A stretch of DNA of 64,000 bases from Prevotella sp. UBA1705 (GTDB lineage: Bacteria; Bacteroidota; Bacteroidia; Bacteroidales; Bacteroidaceae): contig DCJH01000033.1 of the NCBI GenBank assembly GCA_002317385.1, forward strand, positions 21,052 to 85,051. Reading direction: 5' to 3'. The notes beneath the pieces are model-generated. The model saw only the letters and a list, made by a program, of their open reading frames with translations, did not search any database and had not been told where the DNA came from. Positions 1 to 7,987 of the stretch are shown here, piece by piece (positions within the stretch are counted from its first letter, which is position 1; each line of letters opens with the position of its first letter). The position numbers and the translations under genes were made by a program.

Positions 1-1166
1 TGCCGGGGTGGTTTGCCAGCCCCGCGGTGCTCCTCCTGGCAGGTGCTGACATCGTGGCGTTTCTGGTCTGCATCGTGCTCGCCGGCATGGGCAAGGTAAG
101 CGGAATGCTGCCCCTGTGGTGGGGCGTGTTGCAGTTCTTTGCCGTCTATCTGGCTTGCATGGGTCCGCTGCGAGAGGTGAGCAAGGCCATCAACAGGCTG
201 CATGGGCAGCTGCGGCAGATGGTTTCGGTGGTGCGGTTGCTCGACAATGGCAAGGCCGAAGTGTTCAGAAGGCTCACCGGTCTGCTCGACGGACTCGACA
301 AACGGGGCAATATCTTAGGGCTGTTCTTGGTTGATACGTTCGCGCTCTACGACTTCTTCCTCGTGCGGAAATTCCTCCGTTGGAGGGCCGAAGACTGGCG
401 CGAGATGGAACATTGGATAGACCGCGTGGTGCAGACAGACCAAAATGTAAGTGTGGCAACGTTCCTTTACAATCATCCCGACACCGTCTGGGCTGAGCTT
501 ATCGAAGGTGATGACGAGGGCACAAGGCCTGACGGAGTGGCTTCCGGCAGCGAAGGCGTGGTCTACAAGGCCCGTGGGCTCTATCATCCGTTCCTTGGCG
601 AGCGGGCGGTGCGCAACGATTTCACCGTCTCCGACCGCCATTTCTATATCATTACCGGTGCCAATATGGCGGGGAAGTCTACCTTTTTGCGCTCCGTGGG
701 GGTCAACTATGTGCTGGCACGGATAGGTCTTCCGGTGTTTGCCGAGTCGTTGCGGGTGTCTCGTTTCAAGCTGTTTAGCAGCATGCGGACGTCTGACGAC
801 TTGGCCCATGGCATCTCTTATTTCAATGCCGAGCTGCTGAGGCTCAGGCAATTGCTGCACAGTCTCTCGGCCGACAAGCCCTCGCTTATCATCCTCGACG
901 AGATTCTCAAGGGCACAAACTCACTCGATAAGCTCAACGGCTCGCGTCTTTTCCTGGAGTCGGTGGCTCGAATGAACGTGACGGGAATAGTTGCCACCCA
1001 CGATTTGGAGCTTTCGAAGATGGACGGTGAGCGCTATCACAACTATTGTTTCGAGATTCAACTCGGCACGTCGGTCACCTATTCGTATAAGATTTCGCCC
1101 GGCGTGGCACGCAATCAGAATGCTACTTTTTTGCTCAATCAGTTGCTTCGGGACGAGCAAATGTGA
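1..1166 (+). CDS. MutS-family ATPase, membrane-anchored type (5' end outside window)
   Basis: The frame is open from the window edge, so the N-terminus is missing; about 380 residues are visible. The visible start holds two hydrophobic segments (about nt 27-90 and 105-165), followed by a helical connector and the MutS ATPase core. Walker A (GANMAGKST) lies at nt 657-683 and Walker B (LIILDE) at nt 885-902, followed by the GTNS and ATHDLEL motifs typical of MutS domain V. In Bacteroidota a membrane-anchored MutS-like protein of roughly 600 residues is common; it lacks the mismatch-recognition domain of MutS1, and its substrate is not established. The C-terminus shows no Smr domain, so this is not MutS2. 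ATPase family is certain; the biological role is unknown. Confidence 0.85.
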   Translation, partial: PGWFASPAVLLLAGADIVAFLVCIVLAGMGKVSGMLPLWWGVLQFFAVYLACMGPLREVSKAINRLHGQLRQMVSVVRLLDNGKAEVFRRLTGLLDGLDKRGNILGLFLVDTFALYDFFLVRKFLRWRAEDWREMEHWIDRVVQTDQNVSVATFLYNHPDTVWAELIEGDDEGTRPDGVASGSEGVVYKARGLYHPFLGERAVRNDFTVSDRHFYIITGANMAGKSTFLRSVGVNYVLARIGLPVFAESLRVSRFKLFSSMRTSDDLAHGISYFNAELLRLRQLLHSLSADKPSLIILDEILKGTNSLDKLNGSRLFLESVARMNVTGIVATHDLELSKMDGERYHNYCFEIQLGTSVTYSYKISPGVARNQNATFLLNQLLRDEQM

Positions 1167-1204
1167 ATAAACAGCTACAGAAAGCAAAGTTTTTGAAAAA
1201 AGTG

Positions 1205-1235
1205 TTGCACCTGAAAAAGAATTTACTTATATTTG
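1205..1235 (+). promoter_or_regulatory. Bacteroidota-type promoter for the aquaporin gene
   Basis: A TTG at 1205-1207 is followed after 20 bp by TATATTTG at 1228-1235. This fits the TTTG / TAnnTTTG promoter of Bacteroidota. The start codon at 1281 lies about 45 bp downstream. Confidence 0.7.
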
Positions 1236-1280
1236 CAATGTTGATAAAAGAGAGTTAACAATCTATAAAAGTAATTGATT

Positions 1281-1970
1281 ATGAAAAAGTATTTAGCAGA
1301 AATGTTCGGCACGATGGTGCTGGTTCTGATGGGTTGCGGCGTGGCCGTAAGCCTGAATTGTAGTTCAAACTGTGCTGATGTAGCCAATGCAGGCACGGTG
1401 ATTGGTACCGCAATGGCTTTCGGTCTCTCGGTGGTTGCCATGGCTTATACCATTGGCGGTATCTCCGGATGCCACATTAACCCCGCCATTACCCTAGGTG
1501 TTTTCCTGAGTGGACGTATGAGTGGCAAGGACGCCGGCATGTATATGCTCTTCCAGGCCATCGGTGCAGTGATTGCATCGGCTATCCTTTGGGTACTCAC
1601 CACCAACGCAGGCCTCACCGGAACAGGTGCCAACGATCTGCAGGAGGGTGTTAGTGTAGTGGGCGGATTGCTCGCAGAGATCGTGTTTACCTGCGTATTT
1701 GTACTCGTAGTGCTGGGCGCAACCGCCAAGACAAACGGCGCAACCAACAACTTCGCTGGTCTGGCCATCGGTCTTGCACTGGTTCTGATTCACCTCGCTT
1801 GCATCCGTTATACCGGTACTTCGGTGAATCCCGCCCGTTCATTCGGTCCGGCTCTGTTCCAGGGTGGTACCGCCTTGGCTAACCTCTGGATATTCATCGT
1901 TGGTCCGTTCGTAGGTGGCGCTCTGGCCGCTGGCGTTTGGAAGATCATCGAGCCCGCAGAGGAGAATTAA
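1281..1970 (+). CDS. aqpZ: Aquaporin Z, water channel
   Basis: A 229-residue MIP-family inner-membrane channel with six membrane segments. Both half-helix signatures are intact: INPAITLG near residue 60 and VNPARS near residue 175. The positions matching the E. coli AqpZ aromatic/arginine filter are all kept: Phe in MAFGL, His in LIHLA, Thr in TGTSVNPA and Arg in NPARS. This favours a water-selective channel over a glycerol facilitator (known family rule applied to visible residues). The ATG at 1281 is preferred over an upstream in-frame TTG at 1275. The gene is monocistronic, with its own promoter and a hairpin just downstream. Confidence 0.93.
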   Translation: MKKYLAEMFGTMVLVLMGCGVAVSLNCSSNCADVANAGTVIGTAMAFGLSVVAMAYTIGGISGCHINPAITLGVFLSGRMSGKDAGMYMLFQAIGAVIASAILWVLTTNAGLTGTGANDLQEGVSVVGGLLAEIVFTCVFVLVVLGATAKTNGATNNFAGLAIGLALVLIHLACIRYTGTSVNPARSFGPALFQGGTALANLWIFIVGPFVGGALAAGVWKIIEPAEEN

Positions 1971-1991
1971 TAACTATAGCCTCCCCCAAGG

Positions 1992-2052
1992 GCCTCCCCA
2001 AGTTTCTCCAAGCGGAGGGACTTGGGGAGGCTGCTTAGGAGAGGCCTTTTTT
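1992..2052 (+). terminator. Hairpin with T-tract after aqpZ, made from a dispersed GC-rich palindrome
   Basis: A perfect 11-bp inverted repeat (1992-2002 with 2021-2031, arms GCCTCCCCAAG) is followed by a T-rich run at 2047-2056. A second pairing (1991-1996 with 2041-2046) is also possible. The palindrome belongs to a family seen elsewhere in the window (about 7847-7877, 14741-14756 and 19397-19430), so the terminator may be recruited repeat DNA. Confidence 0.6.
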
Positions 2053-2057
2053 ATTTT

Positions 2058-3284
2058 ATGGAAACGAATCGCTCTTCGTTGACAAGCAGGCAATATCTGT
2101 TGCCATTCGTGCTTGTCACGTCTCTTTTTTTCCTTTGGGGATTTGCCCGTGCCATCCTCGACGTGTTGAATAAGCATTTTCAGAATGCCCTCGATATATC
2201 CATCACGCAGTCGTCACTCATCCAGGTGACCACCTATCTCGGCTATTTCATCATGGCCATTCCGGCTGGATGGTTCATCAATCGGCGCGGCTATCGTCAG
2301 GGAGTGGTATTCGGACTGATGCTGTTTGGCATCGGTGCATTGCTGTTTATCCCCGGAGCTGAGGCGGGAACATTCTATGCTTATCTCGGCGCCCTGTTCA
2401 TTATCGGGTGCGGACTGGTCTTCTTGGAGACGTCGGCCAATCCTTATGTCACCGAGTTGGGCGACCCGTCGAGTGCCACCAGCCGCCTCAATTTCTCGCA
2501 ATCGTTTAATGGTCTGGGATGCCTCTCGGCCACATTCATCATCGGTCAGTTTCTTTTCAATGGCACGGAAAGCGGTGGCAACATCGTCGTTCCCTACACG
2601 GTGCTGGGCATTCTGGTACTGGGCATTGCCGTAGTATTCTCTCGGGTGAACCTCCCGGAGGTGAAACACCAGGAGACCGACGAGGACAAGCGCGAAGGAA
2701 CGCGTATCATGAAGCTCTTCCGCCACCACCCGATGTTCGTCTTCGGGCTCTTCTCGTTGCTGGCCTACGAGATTGCAGAGATCTCCATCAATAGCTATTT
2801 CATCAACTATGTCACGGCCAAAGGCTGGATGAACGATAACACTGCCTCCATCATCCTCACCGTGGCGCTGGCCCTTTTCATGATAGGGCGCTTCGTGGGA
2901 AGCTGGATTATGCGCAGGGTAAAGGCCGAACGGATGTTGCTCTATTGTGCAACGGGCAGTGTGCTCTGTATCGGATTGGTGATGCTCAACCTCGGACGCA
3001 TCTCTATGGTGGCCCTCATCTGCAACTATGCCTGTGAGGCAATCATGTTCCCCACCATCTTCTCGCTGGCCCTGCGCGACCTCGGCAACCTCACCAAGAG
3101 TGCCTCTTCGCTGCTCATGATGACCCCGATAGGTGGCTGCGGCTTCCTGCTGATGGGTCTGATAGCCGATAGCACCGGCATGATGAGCATGCCTTTCATC
3201 ATCCCGTTCCTGGGATTCTTCGTGGTATTGCTCTTTGCTTCGGAACTCACAAGGAAGGGAAACTCGCCCGTGGTGATGCTGTAG
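2058..3284 (+). CDS. FucP-like MFS sugar:H+ symporter
   Basis: A 408-residue, 12-segment major facilitator of the FucP family, which imports L-fucose, glucose/galactose and related sugars with protons. Family signs include the GFARAILDVLN stretch in helix 1, WFINRRGYRQG in the first cytoplasmic loop, and LETSANPYVTELG in helix 4, where FucP proteins carry substrate-contacting polar residues. The ATG at 2058 is chosen because the upstream frame runs into the aqpZ terminator hairpin. No fucose catabolic genes are adjacent, but the glycolytic aldolase follows on the same strand. The exact sugar cannot be assigned. Confidence 0.85.
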   Translation: METNRSSLTSRQYLLPFVLVTSLFFLWGFARAILDVLNKHFQNALDISITQSSLIQVTTYLGYFIMAIPAGWFINRRGYRQGVVFGLMLFGIGALLFIPGAEAGTFYAYLGALFIIGCGLVFLETSANPYVTELGDPSSATSRLNFSQSFNGLGCLSATFIIGQFLFNGTESGGNIVVPYTVLGILVLGIAVVFSRVNLPEVKHQETDEDKREGTRIMKLFRHHPMFVFGLFSLLAYEIAEISINSYFINYVTAKGWMNDNTASIILTVALALFMIGRFVGSWIMRRVKAERMLLYCATGSVLCIGLVMLNLGRISMVALICNYACEAIMFPTIFSLALRDLGNLTKSASSLLMMTPIGGCGFLLMGLIADSTGMMSMPFIIPFLGFFVVLLFASELTRKGNSPVVML

Positions 3285-3620
3285 GCGCGCGTTTTCCACA
3301 CCCCTTTTTCTGCTCTGTTCACGCTGCTGCACAGAGACTTCACCTTGCATGCCCCTGCGCTGCCTCCTGCTGGGTTGAGCCCCTTGGCCCAACCTCGGAA
3401 AGAAGGCTGCGCAGGGGCATCATCTTGTGGCGTAGCCGTATGAAATGCCAAACCGATATGGCAAAATAATTGAGGCGTATCAATAAATTCATTCAATTAA
3501 CCTTTTTAAACTCCAAGGTGCATTAAAAAGTGTTTTCGTGCTTTGATGTTAGGAAATAAAGTGGTATTTTTGCAATTGATATAGTAAACGAGAGTATTCA
3601 TTTATTAATTATTTAATGAT
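3285..3620. other. Intergenic region fucP-fba with nested hairpin and promoter
   Basis: The region holds a 12-bp inverted repeat (3349-3360 with 3409-3420) enclosing a smaller GC-rich hairpin; this could end the permease transcript, though no clear T-tract follows. The fba promoter lies at the 3' end. No coding potential is evident. Confidence 0.5.
3542..3572 (+). promoter_or_regulatory. Promoter for fba
   Basis: TTTG at 3542-3545, a 19-bp spacer, and TATTTTTG at 3565-3572 give a near-ideal Bacteroidota promoter. The leader to the ATG at 3621 is about 40 nt. Confidence 0.75.
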
Positions 3621-4634
3621 ATGGCAATTAGTTATAAAGATTTAGGTCTCGTCAACACACGTGACATGTTCAAGCGCGCCGTGAGCGGTGGTTATGCAGT
3701 TCCTGCATTCAACTTCAACAATCTTGAGCAGCTTCAGGCTATCATCACAGCTTCTTCTGAGCTGAAGTCACCGGTGATCCTTCAGGTATCTAAGGGTGCC
3801 CGCAGCTATGCTAACGCTACATTGCTCCGCTACATGGCAGAGGGTGCAGTGGCATTCGCCAAGGAGTTGGGTTGCAACCATCCTGAGATAGCTCTTCACC
3901 TCGACCACGGCGATAGCTTCGAGCTTTGCAAGGAGTGTGTAGACATGGGCTTCTCATCAGTGATGATCGATGGTTCTTCTCTGCCTTTTGAGGAGAATAT
4001 CGCCCTTGCCAAGAAGGTTGTAGACTATGCTCACCAGTTCGACGTTACCGTTGAGGCTGAGCTCGGTGTACTCGCCGGCGTAGAGGATGAGGTTGTTGCT
4101 GAGGAGTCTCACTATACCAAGCCTGAGGAAGTAATCGAGTTTGCTACCCGCACAGGTTGCGACTCTCTGGCCATCTCTATCGGTACCAGCCACGGTGCTT
4201 ACAAGTTCACTCCTGAGCAGTGCACACGCGACCCGAAGACCGGCCGTCTGGTTCCTCCTCCATTGGCATTCGACGTGCTCGAGGAAATCGAGAAGAAGCT
4301 CCCCGGATTCCCCATCGTGCTTCACGGCTCTTCTTCAGTGCCCGAAAAGTATGTTGAGATGATCGATAAGTTCGGTGGCAACCTGCCCAATGCCGTAGGT
4401 ATTCCCGAGGAGGAACTCCGCAAGGCCGCTAAGAGCGCAGTATGCAAGATCAACATCGACTCTGACTCTCGTCTGGCCTACACCGCTGGTGTTCGTGAGA
4501 CTTTGGCTCAGCATCCTGACTACTTCGACCCCCGCCAGTATGGCAAGGTGGCTCGTAGCTACATGATCGACCTGTATAAGGAGAAGATCAACGACGTGCT
4601 CGGCAGCAACAACAAGCTTGCTCAGCTCGACTAA
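3621..4634 (+). CDS. fba: Class II fructose-1,6-bisphosphate aldolase
   Basis: A 337-residue zinc aldolase of glycolysis and gluconeogenesis, interconverting fructose 1,6-bisphosphate with glyceraldehyde 3-phosphate and dihydroxyacetone phosphate in the cytoplasm. Visible catalytic features are LHLDHGDS near residue 95 (catalytic Asp and a zinc His), TSHGAYKF near residue 190 (zinc His and phosphate contacts) and VLHGSSS near residue 235 (third zinc His). The C-terminal NIDSDSRLAYT matches the phosphate-binding loop. Codon use appears strongly biased, as expected for a highly expressed glycolytic gene. It stands alone between its own promoter and a strong terminator. Confidence 0.95.
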   Translation: MAISYKDLGLVNTRDMFKRAVSGGYAVPAFNFNNLEQLQAIITASSELKSPVILQVSKGARSYANATLLRYMAEGAVAFAKELGCNHPEIALHLDHGDSFELCKECVDMGFSSVMIDGSSLPFEENIALAKKVVDYAHQFDVTVEAELGVLAGVEDEVVAEESHYTKPEEVIEFATRTGCDSLAISIGTSHGAYKFTPEQCTRDPKTGRLVPPPLAFDVLEEIEKKLPGFPIVLHGSSSVPEKYVEMIDKFGGNLPNAVGIPEEELRKAAKSAVCKINIDSDSRLAYTAGVRETLAQHPDYFDPRQYGKVARSYMIDLYKEKINDVLGSNNKLAQLD

Positions 4635-4691
4635 TCGGCATAGTATTCACGTCCTATCCAATAGGCGTTAAGCTATTATAATAAATTGAAG

Positions 4692-4728
4692 AAGGTGAGT
4701 CCGCCGCTTGGCGTGACTCACCTTTTTT
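4692..4728 (+). terminator. Rho-independent terminator of fba
   Basis: A 10-bp stem (4692-4701 with 4715-4724), extended by 4 bp (CGCC/GGCG) around a GCTT loop with one bulged T, is followed directly by a run of Ts. It is among the clearest terminators in the window. Confidence 0.9.
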
Positions 4729-5314
4729 ATTATTAGCGGGTGTTGTTGGGGGAAACGTTAAGGCGAGAGGCACGTTTCTCACCACAGATTTCATGAATGT
4801 CTCAGACTTAATTTTATCTTATTGTAGTTGCTGCTTCGTGTTTTCAACCACGGATTTCACGAATTTCACAGATGGATGGACACCCTACACCACTGATTCC
4901 ACGAAGCCGCTTTGCGGCAACGGATGGCACAGATGATGGGTGCTCCATCCAGATGGGAGGATGGTTCGAGAGTGAACATTTTGGTAGGAAATAGGAGGGT
5001 AAAAGGGAGGACATAGAAGATGGTTTGTGATAAGGTACTAACGGCGTTGTCGTTAGTACCTTATCGCGTTGACTTTAGTACCTAATCGTAACGCCATTAG
5101 GTAGTAATTGCGAAGGCCCTCAATGGCCTATCTGTTTGGATAGAGAATGAATAGGGTTGGGGCTGCTATCCTCATGCTTGGGAATGATGCGGCCATGGGT
5201 ATTTCGTCAGCATGAAGAAGGATTGTAAATGGTTGGCTTACAAGTGGAAAAGGCGTTGTTTGTGAGCGAGGGAGAATGGTTTTTGCTCTATTCAACTATC
5301 CTTTTCATGAAGTT
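4729..5314. other. Long intergenic region with decayed repeats
   Basis: No gene is supported here between two convergent units. Three related stretches resembling CCACNGATTTCACGAA occur near 4779, 4851 and 4892, looking like worn copies of one repeat. A 22-bp phased repeat array follows at 5029-5116 (annotated separately). Confidence 0.6.
5029..5116. repeat. 22-bp phased TACC/GGTA array, site A
   Basis: Four 22-bp units. TACC cores lie at 5057 and 5079; inverted GGTA cores lie at 5034 and 5100. Units share a degenerate sequence around TACCTTATCG. The same architecture recurs at 19083-19174, 31402-31463 and 39791-39878. Confidence 0.75.
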
Positions 5315-6454
5315 TTAGGAAACCCGATTGTGGCATTGTTTCCATGCGGTGAGGAGGCTGAGAATGGCGAGGCCCGACAGCATGGCGAGCAGACCCCAGG
5401 ACAAGAGCGCTGCCTGCTTCGAACCATTAACGAGGGATGGAGCCGTTGACTGGGTAGAAAGGGCGGTGGAGGCAAGTAGGGCGGTGTCGCCTTGTTGGGC
5501 CGTTGATGGGCTGATGCCCAAGCCGGGTGTCTCGCAGAGCAGTTGTTCGATGGCGCGCTTGTTGAGGCTTTGTTCGTTGATGGTGATGTAGATGGCATAC
5601 TCTTCGTTCTTCACGACCTTGTTTGTGGCTCCCTTTTTAATACTGAAGAAAATGTCTTTTTCGCCATCTAAGAGTGGAGTGTCGTAGAATATCCATCGGG
5701 AAACTTCCTTGATGGCAGTCCCGTATTTCTCCACGAGCTGCTTGGCTATATCCTTAGAGTAGTCTTCCTGTGGATTGGGAAACGCAAAATCGATTAGGCC
5801 GTCAAAGGTAGTCAGGCTAATTTGAGAAGGAGAGTTGTCCGACGATGTCAGGTCGAAAGACTCCCTGTACCTGATGTCGAACAGGCGGTCGGGCTGAAAC
5901 GACTTGAATACCCGGGTGAGGCTGTCGATGCCCGGCCATAGTTTTCGGATGGCTGCAGGGTCGTTCTTCTTCGTGGCGTGGTATATCTGGTCGAATGTTT
6001 GTACCAGTTTCCAGCAGTTGCTGCCTTTGTCTGGCGACCATACGCAGGCTTGATTTCTATCATAGCAGAAGGAATACACAGTCCCGTCGCACCCCATTCT
6101 GTCGTGAATGGGATAGACGGAGGCCAGCACCGACCAATGTAGGAGTGATCGAATGCGACTCTTGGTGGCAGCGTCGCAAGGTATCTTATAGTTCTTCCCC
6201 TCGCTTCGGGCAACCAGTATCCATTGGGATTGCTCGGGACTTGGCTGCGGCGAGATGCACAGGGCATAGGCTGGCTCGAAAGATGGAGTCACGAAATATT
6301 GATAAGCAGCATCTGGGTCGAAAGTGTCGGCATAGAAGCGAACCAATTGGTCGGAGTTAGTTATGTCGCAAGGTTTCAGCTGGTCTTGTGCCCATGAGGA
6401 CAAACCGGCCATGAGGCATAGCAGCGTGGTAAGGATAAAAGCGCGTTTTGTCAT
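5315..6454 (-). CDS. Exported protein of unknown function with C-terminal membrane anchor
   Basis: A 379-residue protein I do not recognise. The N-terminus is a clear signal peptide (charged MTKR, hydrophobic core, cleavage near SSWAQ). The body is soluble, with several cysteines (for example GCDGTVYSFCYD and CVW) that could form disulfides in the periplasm. A hydrophobic helix (ALLSWGLLAMLSGLAILSLL) sits near the C-terminus, followed by a short basic tail, giving a bitopic topology. The start codon overlaps the stop of the upstream small membrane gene (ATGA), so the two are probably translationally coupled. It is the last gene of the nnrE/D-led minus-strand run. Confidence 0.7.
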   Translation of the reverse strand: MTKRAFILTTLLCLMAGLSSWAQDQLKPCDITNSDQLVRFYADTFDPDAAYQYFVTPSFEPAYALCISPQPSPEQSQWILVARSEGKNYKIPCDAATKSRIRSLLHWSVLASVYPIHDRMGCDGTVYSFCYDRNQACVWSPDKGSNCWKLVQTFDQIYHATKKNDPAAIRKLWPGIDSLTRVFKSFQPDRLFDIRYRESFDLTSSDNSPSQISLTTFDGLIDFAFPNPQEDYSKDIAKQLVEKYGTAIKEVSRWIFYDTPLLDGEKDIFFSIKKGATNKVVKNEEYAIYITINEQSLNKRAIEQLLCETPGLGISPSTAQQGDTALLASTALSTQSTAPSLVNGSKQAALLSWGLLAMLSGLAILSLLTAWKQCHNRVS

Positions 6455-6819
6455 AGTGATCTGAGTTTATGGAAGACATATATCGTGATTCCTGTGGGCA
6501 CGATGATGATGGTAGCCCACACGGTTATATACACCCACGTCCATGCAGCAAGGTCTAATTCTATTTCCCAAGGGTGGGTTAGAATGATAACTGCAATGGA
6601 GAATGTGAGCCAGTTGAGCGCATAACTATATATTCAAAGCCTGAAAGCCGAATAGGTGGGCTTATACAGCAGGGCGGTGATGACGGCGCTGACGATAAAC
6701 GATGGGATGCAGACGAGTGCCCATTTCCAGCCTGTGGCAAACAGAATGGTATCGACTACGCCCCACGTGAAAATGCCGGCGAGGAGCGAAAGCCCTATAA
6801 GCAAGAGCCTGGGTTTCAT
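6451..6819 (-). pseudogene. Small four-helix membrane protein interrupted by an in-frame TGA
   Basis: From the ATG at 6819 the frame encodes 61 residues with two hydrophobic helices, then meets TGA at 6634-6636. The same frame continues for 60 more codons without a stop, encoding two further hydrophobic stretches (WLTFSIAVIILTH and VYITVWATIIIVPTGI), and ends in a TGA at 6451-6453 that overlaps the start of the next gene. The good continuation and the ATGA overlap argue that the full 122-codon frame was the original gene. A nonsense mutation, a sequencing error or read-through would each explain it. No family was recognised. Confidence 0.6.
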
Positions 6820-6838
6820 GGTAAGGCGGGCATTGGCG

Positions 6839-7954
6839 CTACTCCACGGCTATGGCTTTGATGGAGCGGACGCTGCCGGTGAGTGGGTCGAGCACGAGCT
6901 GGGAGGTCTGTTTCTTGCCGAAAAGCTCACCGCTCATTGGCTCCACGGTGCCAAACTGCGGGGCGAGAATCTCGTAGCTGTTTTGCGTCTGCACGCCGTC
7001 GGTGATGTCTACGCGTATGCGGCCGGGCTGGGAAACGCGCAACCCAATGTCGTTCTTGTCCTCTTTCTTCTCTGCCGGAGCCGGATCGGGCGTGGCTACG
7101 CTATGCAGGTCGCTTACCACGGCATAGAAAGGCTCGCCCGAAAGGTCGTCGGCATCGACGAGACCAAAGTGCTGAGAGAAGCGGAAGAGCACCTCCTGCC
7201 CCTCCTTCGAAGGCACGAAGTCGATGGTGGTGAGTGTGGTGTCGCGCGTGGTGACGCCCTCGAAGAGCTGTGAGAGGCCCTGCTCCTGACGGTCGAGATT
7301 GGCCATCATGATCTTGAGTTGGGTGCCATCTTTCGGCATGAAGTCGGCTTCGCCGCGGCTTAGTTGGTTTCGGCTGTCGCGAATATCATAGATTTCCTTG
7401 GCCGTGAGCTCCGCCATCTTGGCCATGCTACCCGCATTGAGGATGTCTTCCGACATGAAGTCGTTGGGGTTCAACGGCTGCGTTTTGGGGGCAGGAGTGA
7501 ATGATGGCAGCACGGTTTCGGGCTCCGAGGCATCCATGTTGATGGCCAAGAGTTGACCGTTGTTGGCGCGGGCCACCTTATCGATGCTGTGCTTCTTATC
7601 CAAGAGTAGGGTGAAGTGCTTGGCTGTATCGGGCACTGCCGATGGCGTCATGTCCATGCCGATGATGCGATAGGTCGTGGTGGCCTCCTGTCCGACGCTC
7701 TTTTTGAGGTATCGGCCGGTGTATTGGGCAAACCGTCCGGGGGTGTAGTCGGTCTTTTCCACCTTTATCGTGAAGTGCATCACGGCTTTGGGCAGATAGT
7801 AGTCGGTGGTCTGGGCGAAGAGGGCAGAGGGGGCGAGGAGGAAAAGGAAGCCTCCCCAAGCCCCTCTGAAGGAGGGGATGTCAAAATGCCTGACTACTGA
7901 TTTTGCAGCTGTAAGCAATGCGGATATGGAATGGTTGAGGCTTGAGGTAATCAT
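6839..7954 (-). CDS. DUF4831-like exported protein
   Basis: A 371-residue protein resembling the DUF4831 family of Bacteroidota, whose function is unknown. The mature part begins after a signal-peptide-like core (FLFLLAPSALFAQ) and has an internal coiled segment (about residues 175-215). The N-terminal 40 residues are odd: residues reading PSFRGAWGGF are encoded by a GC-rich palindrome (7847-7877) of the type found in intergenic DNA here, so the original start seems to have been replaced by repeat-derived sequence. There is no internal Met before the signal core, so the ATG at 7954 is kept. It lies 33 bp after nnrE/D and 19 bp before the small membrane gene. Confidence 0.75.
   Translation of the reverse strand: MITSSLNHSISALLTAAKSVVRHFDIPSFRGAWGGFLFLLAPSALFAQTTDYYLPKAVMHFTIKVEKTDYTPGRFAQYTGRYLKKSVGQEATTTYRIIGMDMTPSAVPDTAKHFTLLLDKKHSIDKVARANNGQLLAINMDASEPETVLPSFTPAPKTQPLNPNDFMSEDILNAGSMAKMAELTAKEIYDIRDSRNQLSRGEADFMPKDGTQLKIMMANLDRQEQGLSQLFEGVTTRDTTLTTIDFVPSKEGQEVLFRFSQHFGLVDADDLSGEPFYAVVSDLHSVATPDPAPAEKKEDKNDIGLRVSQPGRIRVDITDGVQTQNSYEILAPQFGTVEPMSGELFGKKQTSQLVLDPLTGSVRSIKAIAVE
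7847..7877. repeat. GC-rich palindromic repeat inside the DUF4831-like gene
   Basis: The stretch has the CCTCCCCAAG-type arm and the CCCCTC...GAGGGG inner hairpin shared with the repeat at 1992-2031. Unlike the other copies it lies within a reading frame. Confidence 0.6.
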
Positions 7955-7987
7955 AGTTTCTAATTTTCAATTGCTAATTTCCAATTA

